Assembly (NCBI RefSeq): GCF_008180615.1
Contig: NZ_VTEH01000012.1
Location: 55,051 to 119,050, forward strand
DNA length: 64,000 bases
Reading direction: 5' to 3'
Source: Rossellomorea vietnamensis
Lineage (GTDB): Bacteria; Bacillota; Bacilli; Bacillales; Bacillaceae_B
Part shown: positions 25,574 through 33,295 of the stretch, piece by piece
Layout: every line of letters begins with the position of its first letter
Numbering within the stretch: the first letter of the stretch is position 1
Translations under genes and position numbers: made by a program
Notes under the pieces: generated by a model
Database searches by the model: none
The model's input: the letters and a program-made list of their open reading frames with translations, nothing else
What the model was told of the DNA's origin: nothing

Positions 25574-25735
25574 CTAGAGTTTCAAAAGAGCAATCAGCTG
25601 CTCGTTTAGTTCGAGGATCTTTTGCTTAATGGATCTCCCAACTCCTTTTGCGTTATACGGGAGGTAGTACAATACGAATACGACGACTGAAATGGCGATT
25701 AATCCATAAATGATCTCAACCAAAATAAGAATCAC
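25574..25735 (-). CDS. Small single-pass membrane protein (53 aa)
   Basis: A GTG-started ORF encodes a hydrophobic helix (about residues 1-26) followed by YLPYNAKGVGRSIKQK and an amphipathic tail ELNEQLIALLKL. The layout, a helix then a short coiled tail, is typical of small Bacillus membrane proteins. No ribosome binding site is evident, but the start shares one base with the stop of another tiny ORF (TAGTG), so translational coupling is possible. Confidence 0.4.
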   Translation of the reverse strand: MILILVEIIYGLIAISVVVFVLYYLPYNAKGVGRSIKQKILELNEQLIALLKL

Positions 25736-25815
25736 TACATTTTTTTAAAACATAATGTCATAAACAGGCCAAAAACCAGACCGGCTGCTTTCACGAAATA
25801 TGGAATGAGGGACAA
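25735..25815 (-). CDS. Tiny hydrophobic ORF (26 aa), coupled to the next
   Basis: TTG at 25815 with GGGGA about 9 bases upstream opens a 26-residue peptide, SLIPYFVKAAGLVFGLFM then LCFKKM, a predicted membrane helix with basic end. Its stop overlaps the start of the 53-aa ORF. It is too short to be sure of. The remaining part of 25816-26027 has no gene. Confidence 0.3.
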   Translation of the reverse strand: MSLIPYFVKAAGLVFGLFMTLCFKKM

Positions 25816-26027
25816 GTGAAATGAATCCCCGCACACCTGTCCTTTTTGTTTGAAAACTTCAATCCATCCTCACAAGCAAAGTTCATATGAAAATGATAAA
25901 ATTTTCAATGACTAGAAAGTTGAAATAGATTCAGTGTCACTGTCACGTTGCTTCAAATCAAATTTATATCATCTATTATTTATGACGATAATTGAACCAT
26001 AACACTGAAGAGGAGTTGTTTTCTTAT

Positions 26028-26783
26028 ATGACTGTATCCATTTCATTATCTCATGAGGAAATCAGGGCCATTTTAAGAGGAGCCGATGCCATTATTGCCC
26101 AGGGAGGAAGAACGCTCCTAGCCAAAATTTTGAAGGGATCACGTGAGAAGAAGGTTCTGGAGCTGAAGTTGGACAAGTCTCCCGTGTATGGCCGCTTTCG
26201 CTCGGAAAAATTGGATAACATCATGCTGAAAATCGACTGGATGATTGATCATGATTTTCTCGAAATTGAGTACTTTGGAAAACTTCCGATGATTGTTTAC
26301 ACGGAGAGGGGATGGCTGATCGAATCGGATCAATATACGGATGAATTCATCAGCGAGTGGGAAGAATGGATTTCACAGAAAAAAGAAAATCCGGACATGA
26401 CCTATTTAAAAGATCGGAACCGGCAAATGATTCTTTTGATGCTGCAGAAAATCAAAGAGTCCGGAAATAAAGATTTCATTCCTTATCTGAAATTATGGAA
26501 AGAGATTGATTATAAAAAAGTCAAAACCGAGATTCAAAATACAATAGAGGCTTTGGAAGCAAGTGAACCAGTCGATGAAGCAGCAGCTCGGGAAAGACAA
26601 AGCAGAATTCATGAGGCTTTAAAAGGAGCGGCACCGGAAGATTTCCTTCTGAAGTGCTATGAATGTGGAGACCGATTCTTATTTACTGTCGGAGAACAGC
26701 AGTTTTATAAGCAGAAAGGGTTTGACTTGCCGAAGAGATGCGGTGACTGCCGCGAATTGAACTTAGAACATTCCTATTGGTAA
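26028..26783 (+). CDS. RQC-type DNA-binding protein with C-terminal zinc ribbon
   Basis: The N-terminal part (ILRGADAIIAQGGRTLLAKI, then SPVYGRFRS) has the winged-helix RQC wording of RecQ C-terminal domains, as in the stand-alone RQC-minor family. A middle helical linker leads to a zinc ribbon with CYECG and CGDC (last 40 residues). Such proteins are thought to bind DNA or RNA; the exact role is unknown. I chose ATG 26028 (251 residues), 12 bases after GAGGAG; an in-frame TTG at 25992 lacks a ribosome binding site. Confidence 0.75.
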   Translation: MTVSISLSHEEIRAILRGADAIIAQGGRTLLAKILKGSREKKVLELKLDKSPVYGRFRSEKLDNIMLKIDWMIDHDFLEIEYFGKLPMIVYTERGWLIESDQYTDEFISEWEEWISQKKENPDMTYLKDRNRQMILLMLQKIKESGNKDFIPYLKLWKEIDYKKVKTEIQNTIEALEASEPVDEAAARERQSRIHEALKGAAPEDFLLKCYECGDRFLFTVGEQQFYKQKGFDLPKRCGDCRELNLEHSYW

Positions 26784-26806
26784 TAAACGAGCTTCAGTCT
26801 TAAGGA

Positions 26807-27005
26807 GACAGAGGGACTAGGTTCCTCGTCCCACCAAAAATAATACCACCTGTAAGTAGAGCCATGAGGCTTGGCGGCGGTTTGATAGACAGCAGGCTTC
26901 AGTTGTTTGAAGTCAGATGTCCTTCGTGACTCACATGAGAGAAATCAGGCGTCTGTTTTACAAAATCAGGTGTTCCTCGTGAGTGGTATGAGAGACACCA
27001 GAAAA
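26807..27005. repeat. Degenerate repeats: GGGAC family and two 53-bp-type units
   Basis: 26807-26837 carries AGAGGGACTAGGTTCCTCGT with CCCACCAAAAA. From 26895 to 27003 two decayed units of the 53-bp family are visible (AGATGTCCTTCGTGACTC, GAGAGAAATCAGG and AGGTGTTCCTCGTGAG, GAGAGACACCAG), about 58 bases apart. Confidence 0.55.
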
Positions 27006-27121
27006 AAATATTGTAATAAATGGTTGGTTGTAAAAGGAGTAAGAATATTTCTCCCTGGTTTTACACACTATTAAAAAGATAATGTAAAAGTTATTTATTA
27101 CATCCAGAAAGGACAGAAGGT

Positions 27122-28123
27122 ATGAAAAAAATTGTGCTGCTCATTTTCACAGTCTCATTCTTGCTCATAAATTTATCTCCTGTCCAAGCGCAAAATAATC
27201 CGAGAAACATTTATGAGGTAAAACCAGGAGATTATTTATGGAAGATTGCTCAGACCTATAATATGACTGTGCAAGACCTGAAACAAATCAACGGCTTACA
27301 AACAGATCTCCTATTAATCGGGCAAAAGTTAAGGGTTTCCATTGATTACAAAGTTGTTCCCGGAGATACGCTTTGGAAGCTTTCGCAGACTTTTACTTCT
27401 ACAGTTCCACTAATCAAAACAGCCAATGGTCTTAAATCGAATACGATTTATATCGGGCAAAAATTAAAGATTCCTCCGAAAAAACTCAGAATGAAAGGAC
27501 AATTCTTTCTGATGACAAGAGAGGAATTTAAAGACTGGATTTTCAACCAAAAATTCACTAGGAAAGTGGGAAAGGTTCAACAACATCATACGTACCAGCC
27601 ATCTTATCAGTCATTTAACGGTTCTAATCATTTTACATTGCTGCAGGGGATGAAGGACCATCATGTAACAGGCATGAATTGGAGCGATATCAGTCAGCAA
27701 TTGACCACATTCCCCGACGGTTCAGTGGCACTAGGCAGACCGTTCAACACACCTCCCGAAGGTTCATTTGGATTGCTGAATGAAGCTGTCATGCACGAAA
27801 TCGAAAAAGATGCTGTAGCGATTGAAAACGTCGGAAACTTCGATGCTGAACACATGACAGACGAGCAAAGGGAAACCATTATAACGGTTACCGCCTTGCT
27901 CATGTTGAAATATGATTTGCAGCCAACGGTTGATACTATTACTTATCATCACTGGTGGGATATTAACACAGGGAAGAGAGTGCTAGATGCAGGTCACGGA
28001 CATGCTATTAAGACTTGCCCTGGTACTGGATTTTTTGGTGGAAACTCCACAGACGATGCAAAAAATAACTTTTATCCTCTAGTAGACAGAAAAATGCATG
28101 AAATTTGGGCTGCTATGCAATAG
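27122..28123 (+). CDS. Secreted LysM peptidoglycan amidase
   Basis: A signal peptide (residues 1-24, ending VQA) precedes two LysM repeats (about 31-75 and 77-118; YEVKPGDYLWKIAQTY and YKVVPGDTLWKLSQTF), then an amidase_2-type N-acetylmuramoyl-L-alanine amidase domain with QHHTYQPSYQSF, HEIEKDAVAIENVGNF and a late His in KTCPGTGFFG. It should cut the glycan-peptide bond of the cell wall. AGAAAGGA lies upstream of the ATG. The 333-residue length and LysM pairing are as for Bacillus autolysins or phage XlyA-like enzymes. Confidence 0.92.
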   Translation: MKKIVLLIFTVSFLLINLSPVQAQNNPRNIYEVKPGDYLWKIAQTYNMTVQDLKQINGLQTDLLLIGQKLRVSIDYKVVPGDTLWKLSQTFTSTVPLIKTANGLKSNTIYIGQKLKIPPKKLRMKGQFFLMTREEFKDWIFNQKFTRKVGKVQQHHTYQPSYQSFNGSNHFTLLQGMKDHHVTGMNWSDISQQLTTFPDGSVALGRPFNTPPEGSFGLLNEAVMHEIEKDAVAIENVGNFDAEHMTDEQRETIITVTALLMLKYDLQPTVDTITYHHWWDINTGKRVLDAGHGHAIKTCPGTGFFGGNSTDDAKNNFYPLVDRKMHEIWAAMQ

Positions 28124-28152
28124 TAAGGAGTAACGTCTTCTTTTTCTAGAAC

Positions 28153-28206
28153 CATCAGGCCAGCCCCCAAGTGCACAAACTATTAACGTGCCGGGAGTCA
28201 GGTCGC
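28153..28206. repeat. Degenerate copy of the GC-rich hairpin repeat
   Basis: TCAGGCCAGCCCCCAAGTGC, TATTAACGTGCCGGGAGTCA and GGT preserve the framework of the dispersed hairpin seen in full at 43480 and 51292. Confidence 0.6.
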
Positions 28207-28327
28207 TAACTCCCTAAGTGCGATAATTTAAAATGCGTGAGGGACAGCTATCTTATTGAAAACGAGGATGTTCACTGGAAACCGCGACAGGTACCCGGGT
28301 CAAGGAACTTGTGAAATTACTACAAAA

Positions 28328-28362
28328 AAAGGAACCATGTGGCGTATCCCCATGGTTCTTTG
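28328..28362. terminator. Terminator between convergent genes
   Basis: AGGAACCATG pairs with CATGGTTCT around GTGGCGTATCCC, flanked by A and T runs, so it can act on both strands. Confidence 0.75.
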
Positions 28363-28369
28363 TGGTTTC

Positions 28370-28732
28370 TCACTTCAGTTTAATCTGCACCGGCTTGCTC
28401 TCCTGCGTATGAATCGTCTGCGGCTTTCGCGTTCCTAAAGCCTTTCTTTTTACGGAGCTTGTCACGCTGTGTATCATTTCTCCTACATCTTGAGCCGACT
28501 CAACCAGCGGGTCAACGGCTTTCATTTTTCCTTTTACATCGTCAGAAATCTGGTTGGCTGTATGAATCATTTCTTCTGCTTCATCTGTGAGGCTGTTTAC
28601 AGATGTACGGGCATCATGCAATGTCTTTCTGGTTTCAGCAAGTGTGGCCATTACTTTTCGCAATGTGAGGATCAAATAAACGACGAGAATCGTAAACGCG
28701 ATAGCTGCGATAACAGCACTCATCTCAAGCAT
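28370..28732 (-). CDS. DUF948 membrane protein
   Basis: The 120-residue protein has one N-terminal transmembrane helix (about residues 5-27) and a helical cytoplasmic part with the DUF948 pattern (TLAETRKTLHDARTSVNSL). Relatives in B. subtilis are YoxC and YtxG, small general-stress proteins of unknown mechanism. I start it at ATG 28732, 9 bases after AAGAAGGGAG; an upstream TTG at 28759 is less likely. The 3' tail (IHTQESKPVQIKLK) is variable. Confidence 0.8.
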   Translation of the reverse strand: MLEMSAVIAAIAFTILVVYLILTLRKVMATLAETRKTLHDARTSVNSLTDEAEEMIHTANQISDDVKGKMKAVDPLVESAQDVGEMIHSVTSSVKRKALGTRKPQTIHTQESKPVQIKLK

Positions 28733-28774
28733 TGAGACCAGCTCCCTTCTTTTATACAAGTCTATGAGAAGGGA

Positions 28775-29060
28775 GGGGTAGACATTCCTTCTCTTGAATT
28801 GGAATTATTAGGTAAGCGAGGGGCTGAGACCTGTAATTCAATCTAAAAATCTGCGTGCTTTTTTCTTAAACGAACGTTTGATTACAAAGCGGGGATCTGA
28901 CTTTGAAGTAGATCATTCTGAAGGAAGCTAACATCCGATTAAGACGCGGGACCTTCTAAAGGTTGCACATTAGGGATAGCGTAGGGTGGGGTTCTTTGTT
29001 CTTAAGTTAGGGGACAGCTTTTAGTAGCATTTAGCGGCGGGTTTCCTAATTTTTATAGTA
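28775..29060. other. Intergenic region without recognisable content
   Basis: Nearly 290 bases between two leftward genes. I see no ORF with a ribosome binding site. A CGAACGTTTGATTA segment at 28873-28886 resembles the palindrome at 16320. Confidence 0.35.
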
Positions 29061-29063
29061 TAC

Positions 29064-29282
29064 CTATTCATTAAGAACTTCCCAATCAATTAGATCATCA
29101 TTTTCGATGTCCAATTCAGCCTGTTTGAGTATCTTTTTTTCTTTTTCGGTTAAAGGAGCATTATCGGCTTCTACAATCGTTTCTTTTTCAATAACTACCC
29201 GGAGAAGGTTATAAACAAGCTTGGTATCCTTTTCGTTCACAAGGCCGATAAGCAAATGAAGATCTTCTTTTTGAATACTCAT
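29064..29282 (-). CDS. Small hypothetical protein, antitoxin-like layout
   Basis: A 72-residue acidic protein with AGAGGTGG 5 bases before the ATG. The N-terminal helix (SIQKEDLHLLIGLVNEKDTK) and the tail PLTEKEKKILKQAELD then WEVL resemble RelB/YefM-like antitoxins of Bacillus, in which a similar tail follows an acidic helix. No toxin gene is adjacent, so the antitoxin idea is only a resemblance. It could equally be a lone regulatory protein. Confidence 0.6.
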   Translation of the reverse strand: MSIQKEDLHLLIGLVNEKDTKLVYNLLRVVIEKETIVEADNAPLTEKEKKILKQAELDIENDDLIDWEVLNE

Positions 29283-29342
29283 AGAACCACCTCTTGAAGG
29301 ATTTTGTTGTTTTTATTATATGCCATAAGCGGTAATGGGGAC

Positions 29343-29372
29343 AGTTGCTTACCGGGGGTCAGGCCCCTTAAT
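29343..29372. repeat. Half copy of the hairpin repeat
   Basis: TTACCGGGGGTCAGGCCCCT matches the right arm of the repeat; the left arm is missing. Confidence 0.55.
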
Positions 29373-29449
29373 CAGTAAAAATTGATAAGTACCTAACACA
29401 TGAATTACTATAGAAGGTAGTAAATTAGTGTGATGTTGGAGTGAGTTTA

Positions 29450-29596
29450 ATGAAGTGGACTTTTGAAAAAAACAAGAAACCTCTTTTTGTATTGATCCTT
29501 ATCCTTTTATTCATTGCCGGTCTGCTCGATATAATCTTTGAAGGCTTGGTCTTTCAATTATTACCGGAATCGGTTCAGGCATTTTTTAAGTTCTGA
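29450..29596 (+). CDS. Small membrane protein (48 aa)
   Basis: An ATG with GGAGTGAG 5 bases upstream opens a 48-residue product: KWTFEKNKK, then one hydrophobic helix (PLFVLILILLFIAGLL, about 11-26), then a short amphipathic tail. A good terminator follows at 29633. I recognise no family. Confidence 0.6.
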   Translation: MKWTFEKNKKPLFVLILILLFIAGLLDIIFEGLVFQLLPESVQAFFKF

Positions 29597-29632
29597 AAAT
29601 CTGATAACACCAATATACGAATTTCACTTTAG

Positions 29633-29670
29633 AATGCTGACTCTCATGCTGAGAGCTCAGCATTTTTTTT
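29633..29670 (+). terminator. Rho-independent terminator
   Basis: AATGCTGA and TCTCA pair with TGAGA and TCAGCATT, followed by eight T. Confidence 0.88.
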
Positions 29671-29743
29671 GAAAGTGGTGTCCTGTTTTCAAGAACCTCT
29701 CTATATAAAAGGTGAGAAAACAATTTATTGGGAGGTTTTACTA

Positions 29744-30625
29744 ATGACTGGATGGATCAAATTTAACAGAAGCACGATTGAAAGTCCGATTTGGGGGAGC
29801 CCGTTTACCTTGAGGCTTCTATTATTATTGAGCTGCAGGGCGCTGCAAAAAGAATTCATGTATATAGAAGAAGTGAAGGTACATAGAGGTCAGTATTTAC
29901 GGTCGTATTCGCGGCTGGCTGAAGATTTGCAGTATGTGGAGAATGGCAATTTGAAGATCCCGTCGAAGAACACGATCAAACTGAGTGTCGATCGTTTGAG
30001 GAAGTATGGTCTCATCTCTACCGAGGAAACCAAAATCGGTACGTTGTTTACATTACTCCAAAATGACGGAGATTTTTCTGCGCACGAAAACGGTAGAACG
30101 GAGGATGAAGCACAGCAAGACAAAGCGGTTATGAATGCGTCACTAAAAGAAGAATGTAAGAAAGGTAGAGAAGAGAAAGAAAAAGAGAGCGTGCGCGCGA
30201 GGAATGACCTGTCTTCTAAACCAGATGTGCAGAGGAGAGTTGAGAAGGTCACGGAAGGATTTTTGAAGCTACGAAACTCAGGATTTTATATTTCTCCTAA
30301 AGAGCAGTGTGCCATTGGAAAAATTGCTGAGAAGGAGATTGAAGTAGAAACGCTGCTGTGCTGGATGGGCGAGATCCAGTCTGCCTACCGAAAGCGGAAT
30401 ACGAACAGCACGATCAAGTCGTTTATTTACTACGAGAAGGCTTTGCGGCGAAAGATCAGGGACTCAAGCAGTGCGTCAAAGTCGCCAACCTCTTCTGCTC
30501 ATCCTTTAAAACAAACGAATGACTTCCTTGCCAAGCTGGAGAAGTGGAAGAGAGAGGGGGAGGACCGCCTTGCAAATGGATCTAAGAGAATCAAACCGTC
30601 CTTTGAGCCTGAGTGGATCCGATGA
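29744..30625 (+). CDS. Phage-type replisome organizer-like (DnaD-related) protein
   Basis: The N-terminus (GWIKFNRSTIESPIWGSPFTLRLLLL) and the winged-helix-like region to about residue 115 match the N-terminal domain of phage replication initiators. A charged linker and a C-terminal helical region with YYEKALRRKI, similar to DnaD-like phage proteins, follow. It would load the helicase at an origin. ATG 29744 has GGGAGG about 9 bases upstream, so I reject a longer frame from 29669. It overlaps the helicase gene by 56 bases. Without other phage genes this looks like a relic replication module. Confidence 0.75.
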   Translation: MTGWIKFNRSTIESPIWGSPFTLRLLLLLSCRALQKEFMYIEEVKVHRGQYLRSYSRLAEDLQYVENGNLKIPSKNTIKLSVDRLRKYGLISTEETKIGTLFTLLQNDGDFSAHENGRTEDEAQQDKAVMNASLKEECKKGREEKEKESVRARNDLSSKPDVQRRVEKVTEGFLKLRNSGFYISPKEQCAIGKIAEKEIEVETLLCWMGEIQSAYRKRNTNSTIKSFIYYEKALRRKIRDSSSASKSPTSSAHPLKQTNDFLAKLEKWKREGEDRLANGSKRIKPSFEPEWIR

Positions 30626-31892
30626 AATGGCGGGTGGGCAGGCATTGTTTGAAGCCGAAAGCATGGTGCTTGGAGCAGTTTTCCTGGAACCTGCGGCCAT
30701 CAACGACATCATCCTGAAACCACAACATTTTTCTCAGAGCAGGCACCAGGTTATTTTTACAGCGATGAGGGGGCTGCAGCACGATGGGGTAGAAATCAAT
30801 GCTTTCAGTTTGGTCAATCTTCTGGGTGCCGGGATTGAAAATGTCGGCGGCGTTACATACCTAACGGAGATCTCCCTTTGCTGTCCTTCAGTGAGCGGGC
30901 TGGAGCATTATCAGGAAGTGATGTTGAAGTCTTACAGGATAAGGGAGCTGCGTAAATCGGCGGCCCATTTCCTGAATCATTCGAGCGGGGAAACGGCAGA
31001 GGCTTTTTATCAAAAATATGTTGAGACACAGGAACTCAGGAGCGAAAAAGGGAAAAGAAAGGGCGAGGCATTAGTCGAGCTTTATGAATCTCTGTATTCC
31101 GATCCAGTACATGCCGGCATCTCTTCCGGATATGACAACCTTGACGGATTAACGGGAGGGTTCAAACCAGGGGAACTGATCATTGTCGCCGGAAGGCCAT
31201 CGATGGGGAAGACCGCCTTAGTCCTCAATCTGGCCTATAACACAGCCTTAAGAGGAACGGTGGTCGATTTCTTTTCGCTCGAGATGAGTGAGGTGCAGCT
31301 TTATCAGCGGCTGATCAGCAGGATGACCTACATCGATGCGTCCAAATGGCAGAATCCGTTTCGTATCTTCTCAGAAAAAGAAACCCAAAAGGCGAACGAA
31401 GCACTGAACACGTGCTACAAAATGCCTTTTCAAATCCATGATCAAGGCAGGCTTACTCTGGATGAAATCCGGGCAAGAATCCAGAAGACAAGAAGGGAAA
31501 ACGAAAATGCTCCTTGTTTAGTGGTCATTGATTATCTGCAGTTGATTCCGGTTGAAGGTAAGTTTGAACGTCATGATCTCGCCATAGGTGCCATTACCAG
31601 GGAATTGAAGCAGATGGCAAAACAGTACAAAGTGCCGATCATCTTACTGTCCCAGCTTTCCCGGTCAGTCGAGCAGCGCCAGGACAAACGGCCGTTGATG
31701 TCCGACCTTCGCGACTCGGGGAGCATTGAACAGGATGCAGATATCGTCATGCTGCTTTATAGGGAAGGGTATTATAAACAAGGTTCCACTGGGCTGGAGA
31801 CGGAAATTAACCTGGTTAAGCACCGGAATGGACCGGTTGGGACGGTTAGGTTGAATTTTATTAAGGAGTTTAGTTGGTTTGTTTCGAAGTAA
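30570..31892 (+). CDS. DnaB-like replicative helicase (accessory)
   Basis: The product has a DnaB N-terminal domain (EAESMVLGAVFLEPAAI) and a RecA-like C-terminal domain with Walker A GRPSMGKTA, ATPase Walker B VVIDYLQLIP, LSQLSRSVEQR and the DLRDSGSIEQDADIV sensor. It should be a hexameric 5'-3' helicase. I prefer the TTG at 30570 (440 residues), 6 bases after GGGGGAGG; ATG 30627 has no clear ribosome binding site. It partners the overlapping organizer-like gene. Chromosomal dnaB is normally elsewhere, so this is likely a phage-derived paralog. Fragments of its 3' end recur at 40954 and 56780. Confidence 0.85.
   Translation: MQMDLRESNRPLSLSGSDEMAGGQALFEAESMVLGAVFLEPAAINDIILKPQHFSQSRHQVIFTAMRGLQHDGVEINAFSLVNLLGAGIENVGGVTYLTEISLCCPSVSGLEHYQEVMLKSYRIRELRKSAAHFLNHSSGETAEAFYQKYVETQELRSEKGKRKGEALVELYESLYSDPVHAGISSGYDNLDGLTGGFKPGELIIVAGRPSMGKTALVLNLAYNTALRGTVVDFFSLEMSEVQLYQRLISRMTYIDASKWQNPFRIFSEKETQKANEALNTCYKMPFQIHDQGRLTLDEIRARIQKTRRENENAPCLVVIDYLQLIPVEGKFERHDLAIGAITRELKQMAKQYKVPIILLSQLSRSVEQRQDKRPLMSDLRDSGSIEQDADIVMLLYREGYYKQGSTGLETEINLVKHRNGPVGTVRLNFIKEFSWFVSK
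31863..31886 (+). repeat. 24-bp 3'-end sequence of the helicase gene, direct repeat 1
   Basis: AAGGAGTTTAGTTGGTTTGT plus TTCG is identical at 40966-40989, and a 22-bp variant is at 56819-56840. All three are in the same orientation. Confidence 0.8.
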
Positions 31893-32049
31893 AAAGGGGT
31901 GTTGACGGGAGTGCTTCTGTTAGGGAAGAGCATAACTTTTATTTAACTGGAGGGACAGAAGGGGACTGTCCCATATTCAAAGAAAACTATAATTAAAGCA
32001 GGGATGATAAGGCTTCTGAGATTTTACCTCTGTGTCTGCTTCGATACGC

Positions 32050-32577
32050 TTAAGAAAAAACAGTGAACTGGTTGAAGGGAAAATACCTTACTTTCACTTC
32101 ACCGCTGATTGCATCCAAAGCCACAAAGCCATATAGGCGGCTGTCCCCGCTCTTCTCGCGGTTATCTCCCATAACATAAATCGAACCTTCTGGCACAGTT
32201 ACCTTTAAATCTTCTGTTAGATTTTGACCTTGTTCCACTTTTTCCTTGTTAGCAGCAAGATAGGGTTCAATATATTCTTTTCCATTCACCCTTAACACAT
32301 CATTCTTCACTTCGACTATATCTCTGGGAAGACCTATTACTCTTTTAATATGCTCCTCACCATGATTTGGGGATTGGAAGACAATTAGGTCGAAACGGTT
32401 AATCTCACTGATTTTAGAAATGAATACTTTATTATTGGTATCGAAGGTCGGGTTCATGGACTCACCCTTAACCGTAACAGGAGAAAACAAAAACTGCCTG
32501 CAGACTAGCACTACAGCCAATGTTATTAAGATTGTCTTAAACCAGGAGGACAGCTCTTTAGATTTAAAAGGTTCCAT
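32050..32577 (-). CDS. Type I signal peptidase
   Basis: A single N-terminal transmembrane helix (about 12-30) is followed by the catalytic Ser40 in GESMNPTF and Lys78 in IKRVIGLPRD, then GDNREKSGDSR. At 175 residues it is the Sip type, which removes secretory signal peptides outside the membrane. Its start overlaps the end of the ABC ATPase gene by 14 bases, so it belongs to the peptide/ABC operon. That points to processing of the 118-aa secreted peptide encoded at the operon head, an inference from context. Confidence 0.92.
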   Translation of the reverse strand: MEPFKSKELSSWFKTILITLAVVLVCRQFLFSPVTVKGESMNPTFDTNNKVFISKISEINRFDLIVFQSPNHGEEHIKRVIGLPRDIVEVKNDVLRVNGKEYIEPYLAANKEKVEQGQNLTEDLKVTVPEGSIYVMGDNREKSGDSRLYGFVALDAISGEVKVRYFPFNQFTVFS

Positions 32578-33295
32578 ATGCTCTCTCCTTTAGTGGTTTC
32601 CCTTTAATTTCTCCTGCGATTTTACCATCTTCCATTTGAATGATTCTTTCACATAAGGCAGCAACTTCTAAGTCATGAGTAACAATAATAACGGTCTTTC
32701 CTTCTTCGTGAAGACCCAATAATAAATTGAGTATTTCTTTGGAGGTATTTTGATCAAGTGCCCCTGTAGGTTCATCCGCCAAGATTAATTGCGGTTCGTT
32801 AATCAGTGCTCTGCCGATGGCAACCCGCTGCTTTTGCCCCCCTGAAAGAAGGGCTGATTTTTCTTTGGCTTTATTATCGATTCCTAATCGGGCCAGTAAA
32901 TGATCGACCTTTTGTTGACGTTCTTTTCTTAAGCTCTTGTCCTTAACATACATGAGGGGCAAAGCAACATTTTGCCTTACGGTATAGTGATCTACGAGAG
33001 CAAAGTCTTGCATCACGAAACCAATCGCCTCGTTGCGAAGCTTGGCCATTTCTGTTTTGGATTTATGGCTGACAGGTTTATCAGCCAAATAGTAATCACC
33101 TTGGGTTGGGTAATCCAAGCACCCAATAATATTCAACAAGGTTGATTTTCCGCTTCCGGATGTCCCCGTAATAGCTATTAATTCTCCTTCGGCAATAGTG
33201 AGCGATACTCCTTGCAGAGCATTGACAAGAGAATCCTTACTGCCAAAGGACTTCTGTATGTTATCCAATCTGATCATAGTCATCTGTTTCTCCAC
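32564..33295 (-). CDS. MacB/LolD-type ABC transporter ATPase
   Basis: The 243-residue protein carries Walker A GTSGSGKST, Q-loop, signature LLSGGQKQRVAIGRAL and Walker B LILADEPTGAL with the Thr typical of the MacB/LolD/FtsE group. Such ATPases drive mechanotransmission with FtsX-like permeases rather than classic transport. It overlaps the permease upstream by 16 bases and the signal peptidase by 14, indicating translational coupling. An in-frame ATG a few codons in could be the real start. Confidence 0.92.
   Translation of the reverse strand: MEKQMTMIRLDNIQKSFGSKDSLVNALQGVSLTIAEGELIAITGTSGSGKSTLLNIIGCLDYPTQGDYYLADKPVSHKSKTEMAKLRNEAIGFVMQDFALVDHYTVRQNVALPLMYVKDKSLRKERQQKVDHLLARLGIDNKAKEKSALLSGGQKQRVAIGRALINEPQLILADEPTGALDQNTSKEILNLLLGLHEEGKTVIIVTHDLEVAALCERIIQMEDGKIAGEIKGKPLKERAYGTF

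Noticed and set aside
29669..29743. 25-codon N-terminal extension of the replisome-organizer-like gene
   Set aside because: It starts within the previous terminator, and the internal ATG at 29744 has a good GGGAGG site.
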